Source: Streptomyces avermitilis MA-4680 = NBRC 14893
Lineage (GTDB): Bacteria; Actinomycetota; Actinomycetes; Streptomycetales; Streptomycetaceae
Direction of reading: 5' to 3'
Assembly: GCF_000009765.2 (NCBI RefSeq)
Contig: NC_003155.5
Coordinates: 806,001 to 870,000 of the forward strand
DNA length: 64,000 nt
This document shows, piece by piece, positions 17,654-25,908 of this stretch. The translations under genes and the position numbers were made by a program. A model generated the notes under the pieces. It ran no database searches and had not been told where the DNA came from. It saw nothing but the letters and a program-made list of their open reading frames with translations. Numbering within the stretch: the first letter of the stretch is position 1; every line of letters begins with the position of its first letter.

Positions 17654-18120
17654 CGGTCCTCCCCAAGAAATGCCCTACCGGGTCCGCCCGGAAGCGAGCA
17701 CCCCACCCAAATCGGCCCGTACGTCCGGCACCTGCCCATCGGCCGCGATCCACGCAAGGACACCTGGGATCCCGACCGGAGCGGGCTGCCCCCGCTCACC
17801 GTCGTCCCACTCTGGCCCGCACCAAAAGGTCCCGGCAGGGAGCGTGGCGGCCGGACCGACGCACGCGGCCGCACCACCCCTGCCCCCAAACGCTCCGGCG
17901 CGCGCCGCTGCGCGAGCGCACGTCAACTGGCTGCGAACCGGCACACAGTAGCGACTTCCCTGGGACACGACGGCCCGGCTCCCCGGGCAGCCTTGCTCCG
18001 GATTCAGCGAACCCGCGCGCCTCGCGTCGCGCCGCACTCAAGGGACTGTTCACCGAGCACGGACTGACGGCGTCGTGGGCGCGGTCACCGACGCCCTCCC
18101 CCACAGCCCGCTGCCTCGAC
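17654..18120. other. No supported gene
   Basis: A minus-strand open frame (17675-18037) contains a coding-like end ('GTFWCGPEWDDGERGQPAPV') and stops 22 bases before the SDR start, so it could be a decayed upstream operon gene. No family or start is evident. Confidence 0.3.
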
Positions 18121-18385
18121 GCAGCCGTACGCGGCGATGGTGGCGGTGTGCCGACCGTTCAGCAGGACCCGGCCCAAGTCAGGCTCGACCATGCGGTTTG
18201 ATCAAGCGCAGCAACGTGGTCTTGCCGCATCCGGAGGGGCCCACCAGGACCGCGGTCTCTCCTGACCCGGCCTCGAAGCTGAGGTCGTCCAGAGCCAGGG
18301 CCCCGTCGAGGTAGCCCTCGCTCCCCGGTCGAAGCGGATCAACCGCCCTTCCTCGCGCGGGTTCAGGACCGCCGCTTGTGGTCAT
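18121..18385 (-). pseudogene. ABC transporter ATPase remnant (quaternary-amine/osmoprotectant type)
   Basis: The frame from 18385 carries 'ALDDLSFEAGSGET' and the Walker A motif 'GPSGCGKTTLLRLI', then stops. In a second frame the sequence continues 'NRMVEPDLGRVLLNG', which matches the 'INRLIEPTSG' continuation typical of ProV/OpuA-type betaine importer ATPases. A frameshift near 18195 and loss of everything after ~90 residues make it nonfunctional. Confidence 0.6.
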
Positions 18386-18425
18386 GGCGCCACGTACACG
18401 CCCTCCCGTGAGAGTCGATCGCGCA

Positions 18426-18596
18426 TTACCGATGACCGGGTTCGCCGTAGTGCGCGAACAGCGCCAGCTGATCTTGGATCCAGGGGTTGAACGCCAGCAG
18501 CTGGCCCTGTACCCAGGGGTCGGGGCGGTGCTTCGCGACCTGGCCGCCGTCCAGGCTGCGGGTCGTCGTGTCCGCGGTCACGACAACCCGCAGCGC
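18426..18596 (-). pseudogene. Unidentified gene tail
   Basis: A 56-codon frame bounded by stops reads convincingly ('DGGQVAKHRPDPWVQGQLLA' then 'NPWIQDQLALFAHYGEPGHR') with natural codon use and a TAA stop, but has no start. I do not recognise the family. It is probably the 3' end of a lost gene. Confidence 0.35.
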
Positions 18597-18978
18597 CTAA
18601 AGAAGGGCAGGTCCGCCGTCGCAGCCATGGAGCAGCGGACACTGCAAGGAGGAAAGACCATGAAAGAGGATCACCTGAATGTTGACGAATAGGTGGGCGA
18701 GGTCCTGAAGGAGCGCTGAGTGTGCGGAATCGTTCCGATTGGCTGGCGCGCCTGTGGCAGGGGGCGTGGGTGGGCCGTTGAAGCCCAGGACTCCCGGATT
18801 GCCGGAGCCTTGGACCCCGCCCCGTCTGTGCGACCCGTCTGTGTGACTCGACATCGGGTCGGACTCGTCGACCGAAGAAGACTGCCGGCCACCGGGACAG
18901 GAGGATCGCTCCTCACCCGCAGACGACCGAGTCACCCGGCGGAGGTCAGGACCGCCCCGCGTGCCGGCCGGAGCATGC
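18597..18978. other. Short leader-like ORF and noncoding DNA
   Basis: AAGGAGG at 18646-18652 precedes an ATG at 18660 by 7 bases, but the frame encodes only ten residues (MKEDHLNVDE) before TAG at 18690-18692. The same frame then runs VGEVLKER to TGA at 18719. Nothing else is recognised to 18978. Confidence 0.4.
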
Positions 18979-20418
18979 TCAGCCGCGGTAGGTCTCCAGC
19001 AGCCGCAGCCAGACTTCGCCGAGGGTGGGGAAGGCGGGGACGGCGTGCCAGAGCCGGTCGAGGGGCACCTCGCCGGCGACCGCGATGGTGGCCGAGTGCA
19101 CCAGTTCCCCGACTCCGGGGCCGGCGAAGGTGACGCCCACCACGGTGTTGCGGTCGGTGTCGATGAGCATGCGGGCCCGGCCACGGTAGTCGTCGCCGTA
19201 CTGGTGGGCGCCGGCGACGCGGGCGAGGTCGTAGTCGACGACCTCGATGCGGCGTCCGCTCTGCTCGGCCTCGCGGCTGGTCAGGCCGACGGAGGCGACC
19301 TCGGGAGTGGTGAAGACGACCTGGGGGACGGCCGCGTGGTCGGCGGTGGCGACATGCGCGCCCCAGGGGGCGTCGTCGATGGGCTCTCCCTTGGCGCGGG
19401 CGCCGATGACGGTGCCGGCGATCCGGGCCTGGTACTTGCCCTGATGCGTCATCAGGGCGCGGCGGTTGACGTCGCCGACGGCGTAGAGCCAGCCGCCGTC
19501 GACGCCGGTGACCCGGAAGGTGTCGTCGACGGTCAGCCAGTCGCCGGGGGTGAGACCGACGGTCTCCAGGCCGACGTCGCGGGTCTGCGGGGCGCGGCCG
19601 GTCGCCAGCAGGATCTCGTCCGCGGCCAGCTCCCTGCCGTCGGACAGCGTGATCCGCACCTCGCCGTCCTCGCCGCCCTCGCGGGCCATGGAGGTGACGG
19701 TGGTGCTGAAGCGGATGTCGACGCCTGCTTCGCGCAGTCCGTCGGCGACCAGTTCGCCGGCGAACGGCTCCATCCGCTCGAGGAGCCCGTTCTCGAGGAC
19801 CAGCATGGTCACCTGGGAGCCGAGGGCCTGCCAGGCGGTGGCCATCTCGACGGCCACCACACCACCGCCGACGACGGCGAGGCGGTCGGGCACCTTGTCG
19901 GCGCTGGTGGCCTCGCGGCTGGTCCAGGGGCGCACGGTGTCGAATCCTGGGATGGGAGGCAGGGCGGCGCGGGTGCCGGTGGAGACGGCGACGGCGTGCC
20001 GGGCGGTCAGGGCGATGGTGTCGCCCTCAGAGGTCTGCACGGCCACCTCCTTGCAGCCGGTGAGTCGGCCGTGGCCGCGTATGAGGTCGACGGAGACCGC
20101 GTTCAGCCAGTCGGCCTGGTCCTCGTCCTTCCAGTACGAGGACATCATGTCGCGGTGTGCGAGGACCGCCTCGACGTCCAGCGGCCCCGCCACCGCCGGG
20201 TCGAGTCCGGGGACGCGGCTCGCGTCGGCACGTGCCACCACCGGCCGCAGCAGCGCCTTGCTCGGGTCGCAGGCCCAGAACGAGCACTCTCCGCCAAGGA
20301 GTTCGCGCTCCACGATCACGGCGCTGAGCCCTGCGGCGCGGGCGCGTTCGGCCACGTTCTCGCCGACCGGCCCCCCGCCGATGACGATCACGTCGTAGGT
20401 GCGGGCTGTCTCGTTCAT
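18979..20418 (-). CDS. FAD-dependent pyridine nucleotide-disulphide oxidoreductase
   Basis: About 479 residues of the mercuric reductase/lipoamide dehydrogenase fold. The FAD motif is 'YDVIVIGGGPVGENVAERA' at the N terminus, the redox-active cysteines are in 'GGECSFWACDPSK' (CxxxxC), the NAD(P) motif is 'LAVVGGGVVAVEMA', and 'LYAVGDVN' is the second FAD site. The dimerisation domain is present ('VVFTTPEVASVGLT'). The physiological electron acceptor is unknown. The start is ambiguous: ATG at 20418 gives the normal length, but five further in-frame starts lie upstream in a tandem array at 20421-20481. Confidence 0.85.
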   Translation of the reverse strand: MNETARTYDVIVIGGGPVGENVAERARAAGLSAVIVERELLGGECSFWACDPSKALLRPVVARADASRVPGLDPAVAGPLDVEAVLAHRDMMSSYWKDEDQADWLNAVSVDLIRGHGRLTGCKEVAVQTSEGDTIALTARHAVAVSTGTRAALPPIPGFDTVRPWTSREATSADKVPDRLAVVGGGVVAVEMATAWQALGSQVTMLVLENGLLERMEPFAGELVADGLREAGVDIRFSTTVTSMAREGGEDGEVRITLSDGRELAADEILLATGRAPQTRDVGLETVGLTPGDWLTVDDTFRVTGVDGGWLYAVGDVNRRALMTHQGKYQARIAGTVIGARAKGEPIDDAPWGAHVATADHAAVPQVVFTTPEVASVGLTSREAEQSGRRIEVVDYDLARVAGAHQYGDDYRGRARMLIDTDRNTVVGVTFAGPGVGELVHSATIAVAGEVPLDRLWHAVPAFPTLGEVWLRLLETYRG

Positions 20419-20481
20419 CACTGCTGCGTTCCTCACTGCTGCGTTCCTCATTACTTCGTTCCTCACTGTTTCGTTCCTCAT
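20416..20481 (-). promoter_or_regulatory. Tandem array of ribosome sites and start codons
   Basis: On the minus strand, in-frame ATG or GTG codons occur at 20481, 20466, 20451, 20436 and 20421, exactly 15 bases apart, with the ATG at 20418 next. Each 15-base unit holds GAGGAA about 7 bases before the following start codon. The array therefore offers several equivalent initiation sites for the flavoprotein gene. Confidence 0.65.
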
Positions 20482-20505
20482 TGCTTCCGTGGCTCGGTCG
20501 GACAC

Positions 20506-20838
20506 TCCGGCGGCCGCGGCCCATTACCGGCCCTGTTTGCCGTTTCCCGCCGCCGGACGGCCCCGGGCTGCCACGCCGCACGGGGCCGAGGGGGCGGTCG
20601 CGGGTTGGGACGGCCCCGGCGGCAAAGCCGTCTCTCGGCCCCGCGGCGCTCACGGCGGCCGCTCGGCCGGGGCGGCCCTGTGGCAGCCGACCGCCGGGCG
20701 GCGGAGAGCACCCTGGCGCTCGGCCGGCGGTCCGGTGCCGGCCTTCGGCCCGGGCCGCGAGAACCACTGGGCCGGACCGGCTGCCATCCGGGCCGGACAC
20801 GGCCCGTTGCAGCCCTTGGACGGCGGCTTGTGCGGTGG
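20506..20838. other. Intergenic, no supported gene
   Basis: A very GC-rich stretch with open frames on all strands and no ribosome site or recognisable protein. It separates two minus-strand genes. Confidence 0.45.
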
Positions 20839-21309
20839 TCAGCGGCCTGGCAGGCGCTGCGAGACCTCCTGGAGCACCCAGCCGTTGCCGTCCGGGTCGC
20901 TGAAGGTGAGGAAGGAGCCGTAGGAGGCGCGCTCGGGGTGCAGGCCGGCCAGCCGCTCCTGGCCGGGGCCGCGGTGGGTGACGTCCCCGCCCTCGTGGCC
21001 GTGGAAGACGCCGCCTGCGTCGTGGAAGATCTCGCTGACCTCGATGCCGCGGCCGGTGAGCTCCGCGCGGGCCTCCTCGATGTCGGAGACGATGAGGTAC
21101 AGGCCCTGGAACGAGCCGGGTGCGATGGGGGTCATCCCCTCGCCGAAGATGATCGAGCACTCGGAGCCGGGCGGCGTGAAGTGCACGATCCGGAAGTCCT
21201 CGTTGGCCGTGTGGTCGACGTCCAGGCGGAATCCGACCTTCTCGTAGAAGGCCTTGGCCCGGTCGATGTCGGAGACGGGCAGCACGATCATTTCGAGCTT
21301 CAGATTCAT
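20839..21309 (-). CDS. VOC/glyoxalase-family protein
   Basis: A 156-residue vicinal-oxygen-chelate protein with the paired beta-alpha-beta-beta-beta units of glyoxalase/bleomycin-resistance proteins. 'IVLPVSDIDRAKAFYEKVGF' is the first unit and 'FLTFSDPDGNGWVLQEV' the last. The reaction is not predictable; many such proteins handle toxic aldehydes or aromatics. The ATG at 21309 is divergent from the TetR gene, and the operator at 21479-21535 lies between them, so TetR control is plausible. Confidence 0.85.
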   Translation of the reverse strand: MNLKLEMIVLPVSDIDRAKAFYEKVGFRLDVDHTANEDFRIVHFTPPGSECSIIFGEGMTPIAPGSFQGLYLIVSDIEEARAELTGRGIEVSEIFHDAGGVFHGHEGGDVTHRGPGQERLAGLHPERASYGSFLTFSDPDGNGWVLQEVSQRLPGR

Positions 21310-21467
21310 GGGGATGTCCTTGTTTCTTGACGTCGGTGGATTACGCCCAATGCGTCACCGGTTCAACAGGTAGTGGTCACGGCCGGGGCGCGTCGCCGCC
21401 TCCCGGCTGTTGCGGCGGACGGCGGTGACGGCCGGAGGGGTGGCTCGTCGGCGGCCCGCGGCGCGGG

Positions 21468-21770
21468 ATAGGCTTATTCGGATCAGCGGTCCACATAAGC
21501 GGACCACTGATCCGAATATATGGACCACTGATCCGGATAGTCAAGGGGGGCCGATGCGGGCCGACGCCAGGAAGAACCGCGACCACCTGCTCGCGGTAGC
21601 GGGCGCCGCCATCACCGAGCAGGGCGTGGACGTGTCGCTGCGCGACATCGCGCGCAGGGCCGAGGTCGGACTCGCGACGCTGCTGCGTCACTTCCCGACA
21701 CGCGAGGCGCTGCTCGATGCCCTGCTCCACACGAGCTTCGACGAGCTGACCGCCAAGGCGGGCGCCCTGG
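21468..21770 (+). repeat. 303-bp inverted repeat, left copy
   Basis: This segment is identical, base for base as far as I could compare, to the reverse complement of 27167-27469. It contains the operator, the promoter region and the first 72 codons of the TetR gene. The two copies face each other and flank 5,396 bp. Confidence 0.9.
21479..21535. promoter_or_regulatory. TetR-type operator, three half-sites
   Basis: A 14-base inverted repeat, CGGATCAGCGGTCC at 21479-21492 and GGACCACTGATCCG at 21501-21514 (one mismatch between arms, 8-base spacer), is followed by a third half-site GGACCACTGATCCG at 21522-21535. It lies 18 bp before the TetR start. An identical copy stands before the dehydrogenase gene at 27414-27470. 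Confidence 0.75.
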
Positions 21771-22144
21771 AAACGTCCAGCTCGCCCGACGACGCTCTCG
21801 TTTCGTGGCTACGCGACTGCGTCGCGTGGACCACCGAGTACCGGGGCGCGGTCGTGCTGATGGCAGCCGCCATCGAGGACACCGAGTCCGCACTCCACGC
21901 TTCGTGCGTCACTCTGCGCGCGGCCGGCGCGCGGCTCCTCACCCGTGCCCAGGCCGCGGGCATGGCGCGGACCGACATCGACGGCGCCGACCTGTTCGCG
22001 CTGGTGGAGGCGCTCGCCTGGCTCGGCGACCAACCCTCGCTCGCGCCCCGCGCCGATCACCTCTTCGCCGTCGTCGCAGGCGCGATCCTGACCAGCACAG
22101 CGAGCAGCGATACCGAGGCAGGAACGCCACCCTCGCACCCGTAG
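21554..22144 (+). CDS. TetR-family repressor
   Basis: A 196-residue regulator. The N-terminal helix-turn-helix is 'VSLRDIARRAEVGLATLLRHFPTREALLDAL' (broken here only for reading), and the C-terminal ligand domain matches the family common beside NADP-dependent dehydrogenases. The ATG at 21554 is preceded by AAGGGGGG. The first 72 codons and the whole upstream operator are duplicated in reverse at 27167-27469, next to such a dehydrogenase, where this repressor presumably used to reside. Confidence 0.87.
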   Translation: MRADARKNRDHLLAVAGAAITEQGVDVSLRDIARRAEVGLATLLRHFPTREALLDALLHTSFDELTAKAGALETSSSPDDALVSWLRDCVAWTTEYRGAVVLMAAAIEDTESALHASCVTLRAAGARLLTRAQAAGMARTDIDGADLFALVEALAWLGDQPSLAPRADHLFAVVAGAILTSTASSDTEAGTPPSHP

Positions 22145-22241
22145 CTGAAACCGCCGCGCACGCCGACCGGGCGCACCCAGCCGCACGCCCGGCAAGAGCG
22201 GATCGACACCGAGTTAGTACTACAGCCGTAGATCGTGATCT

Positions 22242-23591
22242 TCATGCTTGAGCGGCTTGACGCCGGTAGTGGCTGGTCTGGGATCGGGCCTGGTGGCGGC
22301 GTCGCCAGACGGACCAGCGAAGTCGGTGGACAGGGTCAAAGACGGTCCGGTTGACGAGCGTGATGAACAGTCGTTGGATCTCGTCACAAGTGAGCGGTTT
22401 CAGCTCGTCGGGCGAGGGATGACCCTCGTGTTCGTTCGCGCGGAGGACAGCGAGGAAGGCATGCGCGAGCATGGCCAGGGTGACCCAGCGGGACCAGGAC
22501 GGGTAGCGGCGGACCTGGTGCTCGTCCAGGGCCGCCAGGCCCTTGCCGGACTGGAATAACTCCTCGACCCGCCACCTTGACCCAGCGACGCGCACCAGGG
22601 TGGTCAGCGGCACTGCGGCAGGCGAGTAGCAGCGGTAGTAGGCACGTTCGCCGGTGCTGCGGTTGCGGCGGATCAGCAGCTGCCGGCTCCCGGGCCGGGG
22701 ATCGGTGAGGTCGATGGCGGCCCAGTCGTAGAAGCGGTGGCCCTCGGCTCCGGCCCCTGCGGACAGCTTCTGCCAGGCGCTCTTGGGCACCTTCCTGGCC
22801 AACATGTCGGCGCGAAACCTCCCGGCGCCTGTGGTGACTTCGTGCGAGCAGGCCACCGCGAGGACGTAGCCGGTGCCGCGTTCCTCCAGCGCGGTGCGCA
22901 GCCTCGGGTTGTCGCCGTAGACCTCGTCTCCCGCGACCCAGGCGGCCCGATGGCCGGCGTCGAGGAATCGGGTGACCGTGCGAGCGGCCAGCTCCGGCTT
23001 GGTCGCGAACTCCGTATTGTCACCGAGGCCGGCGGCCCGGCAGCGGTCGGGATCGGAGGTCCAGGAACGCGGAACATAGAGTTCCCGGTCCACTGCGGCG
23101 TGCCCGCGGCGGCCGGCGTAGACCAGGTAGACGGCGACCTGGGCGTTCTCGATCCTGCCCGCGGTGCCGGTGTACTGCCGCTGGACTCCAACGGTGTCGG
23201 TGCCCTTCTTCACGTCGCCGGTCTCGTCGACCACCAGCACCGCCTCGTCGTCGTGCAGATGCTCCACCACGTAGTCACCCACCTCGTCGCGGACCTGGTC
23301 GGCATCCCACTTCGCCCTCTCGAGCAGGTGCTGCATGTCGTCCGGGGTCCTGTCCCCGGCCCACTCGGCGATGGTCCAGCAGTTCTTGCGCGGCAGGTCC
23401 GACAACAGGCCGAGTACCAACTTCCGGGCCCGGCGTCGGGATTCGACCCGTGTGAAGCGTCCCGCTATCCGGCTCATCAGGCCCTCGAAGGCCTCCCGCC
23501 AGCAGGCAGGGTCTACGCTGTGACCTGCGGCCACCGCATGATTGTTTGTCTTCACACACCGATGATCAACGGTGGCCGCACCCGTCTCCAC
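22242..23591 (-). CDS. IS701-family transposase
   Basis: A protein of up to 449 residues with the DDE triad of IS701: 'LVVDETGDVKKG' (first Asp), 'WVAGDEVYGDNPRLR' (second Asp) and 'WRVEELFQSGKG' (Glu). The YREK-like region and Arg-rich C terminus are intact and there is no frameshift, so the element could be active. The exact start is uncertain (ATG at 23591, GTG at 23555 or an internal start near 'VDPACWREAFEGLM'). Confidence 0.9.
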   Translation of the reverse strand: METGAATVDHRCVKTNNHAVAAGHSVDPACWREAFEGLMSRIAGRFTRVESRRRARKLVLGLLSDLPRKNCWTIAEWAGDRTPDDMQHLLERAKWDADQVRDEVGDYVVEHLHDDEAVLVVDETGDVKKGTDTVGVQRQYTGTAGRIENAQVAVYLVYAGRRGHAAVDRELYVPRSWTSDPDRCRAAGLGDNTEFATKPELAARTVTRFLDAGHRAAWVAGDEVYGDNPRLRTALEERGTGYVLAVACSHEVTTGAGRFRADMLARKVPKSAWQKLSAGAGAEGHRFYDWAAIDLTDPRPGSRQLLIRRNRSTGERAYYRCYSPAAVPLTTLVRVAGSRWRVEELFQSGKGLAALDEHQVRRYPSWSRWVTLAMLAHAFLAVLRANEHEGHPSPDELKPLTCDEIQRLFITLVNRTVFDPVHRLRWSVWRRRHQARSQTSHYRRQAAQA

Positions 23592-23643
23592 ACCGCGTCA
23601 GGTCGCGCAGCGTCTGCCTGCCGTCCTGTGTATCGGAGGGCTT

Positions 23644-24048
23644 GTGCAACGTGGCGAAGTCTGGTGGGTCCAGTTCGACGAGCGGAGGTTGGTCGTACTG
23701 CTGTCAGGAGACGACGCGTCCGGGTTCCAGGTGATGCAGGTCGTCGCTCCGGCGGGCCTCGACATCAGCGGTCTGGGCATCGAAGTGACGGTCGGCGCCG
23801 GTGAAGGGCTGCCGCTCGAAGGCGTGCTGCGGCTCGCGTTCCCGCGTCCGGGCTTCACCCCGTGCACGTGGCTGACCACCGTGTCCCGGGACGACCTGAT
23901 AGAGCGGGCGGCCGTCCTGTCCTCCAGGAAGCTCAGCGAGATCGACGATGCCCTCCGACTTGCTGAACAAGCACAGGAGCGGACCCCGGCAACGACCGCG
24001 AAGCTCAGCGAGATAAGGGACGCCCTCCGTCGCGGTGAACTCGGTTAG
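23644..24048 (+). CDS. MazF/PemK-like toxin, passenger of the IS
   Basis: A 134-residue protein starting 'MQRGEVWWVQF', the standard first strand of MazF/PemK endoribonucleases, followed by 'RLVVLLSGDD' and 'CTWLTTVSRDDLIERAAVLS', the later core strands. The GTG at 23644 has GGAGGG upstream. The C-terminal ~40 residues are a helical extension with an internal repeat (KLSEI.DALR twice). No antitoxin gene is seen beside it. It lies wholly inside the IS701 termini, divergent from the transposase. Confidence 0.75.
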   Translation: MQRGEVWWVQFDERRLVVLLSGDDASGFQVMQVVAPAGLDISGLGIEVTVGAGEGLPLEGVLRLAFPRPGFTPCTWLTTVSRDDLIERAAVLSSRKLSEIDDALRLAEQAQERTPATTAKLSEIRDALRRGELG

Positions 24049-24169
24049 ACGGAGAAGGAGCCGACGCCCGCGACGGCATGGGCGATCTCGGGCGAGATGA
24101 TCCACGCTGGACACCTGCCGCCTCGACGCCCCTCACCATCGAGATCACGATCTACGGCTGGAGTATTAG

Positions 24170-24394
24170 CCAAGGCGGTAAAAGTCAGCTGCTGGAGGTC
24201 CGGTTCGCCTGCCCGGACATCACCCGGGCCTGCGACCTCGCCCGCACGTTCGCCGATCTCATCCGCCATCGGCGCGGATACCTTCTTCTGGAGTGGATCC
24301 GCCAGGCCGAACAGGCCCCCCAAGCCGATGCAAGGCTTCGCCGGCTTCCTCCGCCAGGACCTCGACGCCGTCCCCGCAGGCCTCACCCTGGAAT
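24170..24394 (+). pseudogene. ISL3-family transposase, middle remnant
   Basis: 'VRFACPDITRACDLARTFAD' followed by 'HRRGYLLLEWIRQAEQ' is a signature of Streptomyces ISL3 transposases. A frameshift near 24317 leads to 'KPMQGFAGFLRQDLDAVPAG' and 'LTLE'. Its left side is cut by the IS701 element and its right side by the TIR-flanked element. The continuation is at 25909-26024. Confidence 0.8.
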
Positions 24395-24531
24395 GAGCGT
24401 TGTTCAACCGGAATTCGCTGGTCATGGGGCTGGCGTGGGCAGGGGCTGAGATGCTCGTGCCGGTCGTGGGTGTGATCGGTAGCAGGTGATCATCCGACAC
24501 ATTCCCGGTTCGCCGGAATCGCGATGCCGGG
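24395..24531 (+). repeat. Left terminal inverted repeat of the cargo element
   Basis: The 137-base left arm, inverted relative to 25772-25908. Differences fall at arm positions 16, 45, 47, 90 and 103. Confidence 0.85.
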
Positions 24532-24560
24532 CCGGGATTGCCTCACTGCTGGTCTGGGTG

Positions 24561-24860
24561 ATGCAGCGGAGGGTCGTGCTGGCCGATCGCGCCGAACGGC
24601 TGCGCAAGGAGCTCGCCGAGATCGATGCCGAGGTGGCCCGGCTGGAGGCAGCGGAGGTGGTGATCGGGCAGTTCATCGAGGCCGAGGGGAACGGGCAGGC
24701 CGACGACCCGGCTGTGGTGCAGGAGTTGGAGCGAGTGACGACGACTCCTGGTGCAGGCGGGATGCTGCTGGTCCCACATCGCGAGCCGGACATGGACGAG
24801 AGCGCGCTGCGGGACCAGCAGCATCCCGGCATCGGCCCCCGCCAGCCCTGTGACCTGTAG
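24561..24860 (+). CDS. Coiled-coil protein, C-terminally truncated
   Basis: A 99-residue frame (an in-frame GTG inside the left repeat would add 25 residues). 'LADRAERLRKELAEIDAEVARLEAAEVVIG' is a heptad-rich coiled coil. The later 'MLLVPHREPDMDESAL' is a segment that in Streptomyces relatives I recall is followed by a winged-helix domain; that domain is absent. Function unknown. It sits directly inside the left arm of the cargo element. Confidence 0.5.
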   Translation: MQRRVVLADRAERLRKELAEIDAEVARLEAAEVVIGQFIEAEGNGQADDPAVVQELERVTTTPGAGGMLLVPHREPDMDESALRDQQHPGIGPRQPCDL

Positions 24861-24911
24861 CTTTAGGTCGGACGGTGCCTATTGTCGGTGCGGTGCGCTT
24901 CACTGTCCGCC

Positions 24912-25715
24912 ATGGAGCTCACGCAAGCGACCGTCAACGACCTGCTGGCCCAACTCGGCCCAGGAGACAGCTACATGTATCTGCCCAGCGACCTGGACCC
25001 GCAGGACCTGACCGACCTGCTCGACGGCAGGTACGGCGCCGCGCGCACCCTTGTCCTCGATGGCTTCACCGATCCGACGGTCGACGAGTCCAGGGGCGCG
25101 GCTCTTCTCGTCCCCTTCGAGGACCGGGCCGTGAAGATAAGGGCGTGGGCGTACGGGGATCAGTGGGTCGGCACGGGTACGGCACGGGACGCCAAGGGAG
25201 CCGAGCGGCCGGTGTTGGTGGTCGCTCACAGGGAAGTGCCAGAACCCTTGGCGGTCGCTCCGGATGAAGACGAGGACGTCGACTGGATGGAGCGGCTCAT
25301 ACGGATCACCGGCTGGACACGGCCCGCCCAGCGGCCGGACGTGGACTGGGCGGAGGTGGAATCGCGTCTGGGCACCGCGCTGCCGAGCGACTACAAACGC
25401 ATGGTCGAGACGTTCGGCGAAGGCGCCTTCGACGGATACCTGGACCTGAACCAGGAGCCGTGGACGGATCTCAGAAGGGACGGTCTGCTCATCTGGGCGG
25501 GCACTGAACACGAGGACCTGTACTGCTGGAGGGCCGACGGTGACGACCCCGACCGCTGGCCCGTCGTGGTCCGGTCCTTTGACAACAAGGACGTCCCCTT
25601 TGACTGCCAGGCCGCGAAGTTCGTCTGCCGCATCCTCATCGACCCGCACCACCCATTCACGATGGCCCGCTATTTCGACACCCACTGGTTCATGAACTAC
25701 CGGGAAAGCGGCTGA
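24912..25715 (+). CDS. SMI1/KNR4-family protein (possible immunity protein)
   Basis: A 267-residue protein with an SMI1/KNR4 domain in its C-terminal half: 'VDWAEVESRLGTALPSDYKR', then 'FGEGAFDGYLDLN', and a late 'PFTMARYFDTHWFM'. In bacteria this superfamily supplies many immunity proteins for polymorphic toxins. The N-terminal ~120 residues are a separate, unassigned domain. No toxin gene is adjacent. It is the only intact gene of the TIR-flanked element. The ribosome site before the ATG at 24912 is weak. Confidence 0.75.
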   Translation: MELTQATVNDLLAQLGPGDSYMYLPSDLDPQDLTDLLDGRYGAARTLVLDGFTDPTVDESRGAALLVPFEDRAVKIRAWAYGDQWVGTGTARDAKGAERPVLVVAHREVPEPLAVAPDEDEDVDWMERLIRITGWTRPAQRPDVDWAEVESRLGTALPSDYKRMVETFGEGAFDGYLDLNQEPWTDLRRDGLLIWAGTEHEDLYCWRADGDDPDRWPVVVRSFDNKDVPFDCQAAKFVCRILIDPHHPFTMARYFDTHWFMNYRESG

Positions 25716-25771
25716 CCGAACCCCGCCGCCAACGGCCCCGGCTCTCCTCCGAGCCTACGAGGCACTCCAGA

Positions 25772-25908
25772 CCCGGCATCGCGATTCCGGCGAACCGGGA
25801 ATGTGCCGGATGATCACCCGCTACCGATCACACCCACGACCGGCACGAGCATCTCAGCCCCCGTCCACGCCAGCCCCATGACCAGCGAATTCAGGTTGAA
25901 CAACGCTC
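25772..25908 (-). repeat. Right terminal inverted repeat of the cargo element
   Basis: The right arm, reverse complement of 24395-24531 with five differences. It is followed by AAT and then the rest of the interrupted ISL3 gene. Confidence 0.85.

Larger units (their letters stand above)
22218..24165 (-). mobile_element. IS701-family insertion sequence with passenger toxin gene
   Basis: The ends are TACTACAGCCGTAGATCGTG on the left and the matching inverted sequence on the right (one mismatch over the first 20 bases: TACTCCAG instead of TACTACAG). The element is flanked by the 4-bp duplication TTAG at 22214-22217 and 24166-24169, which fits the YTAR target of the IS701 family. It is 1,948 bp long and holds the transposase on the minus strand and a MazF/PemK-like gene on the plus strand. 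Its right junction lies in ISL3 transposase sequence. Confidence 0.85.
24395..25908. mobile_element. Transposase-less element with 137-bp terminal inverted repeats
   Basis: The left arm 24395-24531 and right arm 25772-25908 are inverted repeats matching at 132 of 137 positions by my count. They begin GAGCGTTGTTCAACC. The host ISL3 sequence ...CTGG-AAT-GGAGTG... is interrupted exactly, with AAT at 24392-24394 and again at 25909-25911, so a 3-bp target duplication is inferred. Inside are a truncated coiled-coil gene and an SMI1/KNR4 gene, but no transposase. It must have been moved in trans. Confidence 0.8.

Noticed and set aside
18961..21330. 789-residue plus-strand open frame
   Set aside because: It is the antisense of the flavoprotein and VOC genes, whose motifs are clear. 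It has no domain of its own.
23644..24048. Complete toxin-antitoxin operon
   Set aside because: Only the toxin-like gene is present; no antitoxin-like small gene precedes it. It is reported as a solitary MazF-like passenger.
24395..25908. Ordinary composite transposon
   Set aside because: The arms contain no transposase gene and no IS-length sequence, and the ends are a single 137-bp inverted repeat rather than two IS copies.
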